Assembly: GCA_046051225.1 (NCBI GenBank)
Contig: JBJOOR010000006.1
Span: 1-64,000, forward strand
Direction of reading: 5' to 3'
DNA from: CAIODY01 sp046051225
GTDB lineage: Bacteria; Bacteroidota; Bacteroidia; Chitinophagales; CAIODY01
Length of the DNA: 64,000 nucleotides
Part shown: positions 63,616 to 64,000 of the stretch, piece after piece
Numbering within the stretch: position 1 is the first letter of the stretch
How the letters are laid out: the number at the start of each line of letters is the position of its first letter
Made by a program: the position numbers and the translations under genes
The notes under the pieces: model-generated
Seen by the model: only the letters and a program-made list of their open reading frames with translations
Databases searched by the model: none
What the model was told of the DNA's origin: nothing

Positions 63616-63897
63616 ATGAGCCAAATAAATATTTCAATAAAAATAGCCGATCGTGATTATCCATTAAAGATAAAAGCAGTTGATGAAGAAAAAATAAAAA
63701 ATGCAGCTATTAAAATTAATCAGCAGTTAAAAGAGTTGATGAATAAATATGATGGACGGGATATGCAAGATTATATGGCAATGTATTTACTAATACAAAT
63801 GAATGAAAATAAAGTAACTAATAGTTCAACAATAGATGTTGATTTTTCGACAACACTTTCAAAAATAAATACAGATTTAGATAAATTATTAGGTTAA
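63616..63897 (+). CDS. zapA: Cell division protein ZapA
   Basis: A 93-residue protein with the ZapA layout: an N-terminal beta domain ISIKIADRDYPLKI, then AAIKINQQLKELMNKYDGRDMQDYMAMYLLIQMNENK and a C-terminal coiled coil (STTLSKINTDLDKLLG). ZapA bundles FtsZ filaments at the division site. Its stop overlaps the 3' end of a minus-strand frame. Confidence 0.88.
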   Translation: MSQINISIKIADRDYPLKIKAVDEEKIKNAAIKINQQLKELMNKYDGRDMQDYMAMYLLIQMNENKVTNSSTIDVDFSTTLSKINTDLDKLLG

Positions 63898-64000
63898 AAT
63901 TTATAACCCAAACTTTCCTTTAAAGTAATTTTTGAATCTAATATAATTCCCTTTTCCGATTGTTTTACCGTTGCACATTCGGTTTGGTTGTCGTGTTCGA
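63894..64000 (-). CDS. 3' end of an unknown gene, 5' end beyond window
   Basis: The minus strand is open from the right edge to a TAA at 63894-63896. The 34 visible residues include QTECATVKQSEKGIILDS and end ITLKESLGYKF. It overlaps the zapA stop by 4 bases, a common convergent arrangement. Too short to name; it could be spurious. Confidence 0.4.
   Translation of the reverse strand, partial: EHDNQTECATVKQSEKGIILDSKITLKESLGYKF

Overview
The window is a chromosomal segment of an AT-rich member of the Bacteroidota, most likely from the Chitinophagales/Sphingobacteriales side. Evidence: many secreted proteins end in type A type IX secretion (T9SS) sorting domains; a PorW/SprE homologue is present; MurF and alanine racemase are fused in one protein; there are DUF4293, DUF3098 and DUF5916 proteins; several genes carry the Bacteroidota promoter pattern TTG-N19/20-TAnnTTTG. 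Genus and species cannot be told from the sequence.

Layout. 1-1655 is the N-terminal part of a large secreted MopE-repeat protein (continues off the left edge). 1957-9066 holds a PAP2-like membrane protein, an M43 metalloprotease, a class A beta-lactamase-fold hydrolase, SixA, Fmt, tRNA-Leu, FabD and two paralogous small beta-barrels. 9163-17033 is housekeeping: MurF-Alr, MiaA, DUF952, dihydroorotase, MutS. 17034-20941 is a repeat-rich island: a triple-hairpin repeat, a secreted ELWxTDGT-repeat protein, and a membrane-protein gene bracketed by two 243-bp direct repeats beside a 21-bp-phased tandem array. 20942-28361 is mostly housekeeping (TPR protein, PdhA, SRPBCC, DUF3820, spermidine-synthase-like, EGF lipoprotein, polytopic protein, tRNA-Arg, YggS, M20 dipeptidase). 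28488-36184 is a surface-protein island: a giant LRR/GCDS-repeat protein, two tandem paralogous T9SS cargo proteins, an orphan sorting domain and a 42-bp tandem array.

36185-45503 returns to core functions: a secreted unknown, FabF/AcpP, DUF4293, UppP, DUF3098, FtsX, a J-domain protein, LeuRS. 45572-48637 is a kynurenine pair (KynU, Kmo) split by a GxxExxY gene inside a 26-bp terminal inverted repeat. 48660-57574 holds a RES-domain protein, a Gre-like factor, a flavoprotein with an apparent in-frame palindrome insertion, GT87, DUF5916, MoeB-rhodanese, and a conserved secreted family usually mislabelled asparagine synthetase B. 57575-59741 is a second repeat-rich accessory segment with a PIN-domain gene in an inverted-repeat bracket next to a long attC-like palindrome. 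The window closes with an M23 peptidase, PorW/SprE, ZapA and the 3' end of an unknown gene.

How the genes work together. FabD, FabF and AcpP belong to fatty-acid synthesis. MurF-Alr, UppP, FtsX, the M23 peptidase and ZapA belong to wall synthesis and division. PorW/SprE would help export the T9SS cargo encoded elsewhere in the window. KynU and Kmo are two steps of tryptophan catabolism through kynurenine. The least explained material is structural: a cloverleaf-like triple-hairpin repeat in two copies whose stems keep pairing although sequence changed, the inverted-repeat-bounded GxxExxY and PIN cassettes, the 243-bp repeat pair, and three unrelated arrays with periods of 21 or 42 bp.
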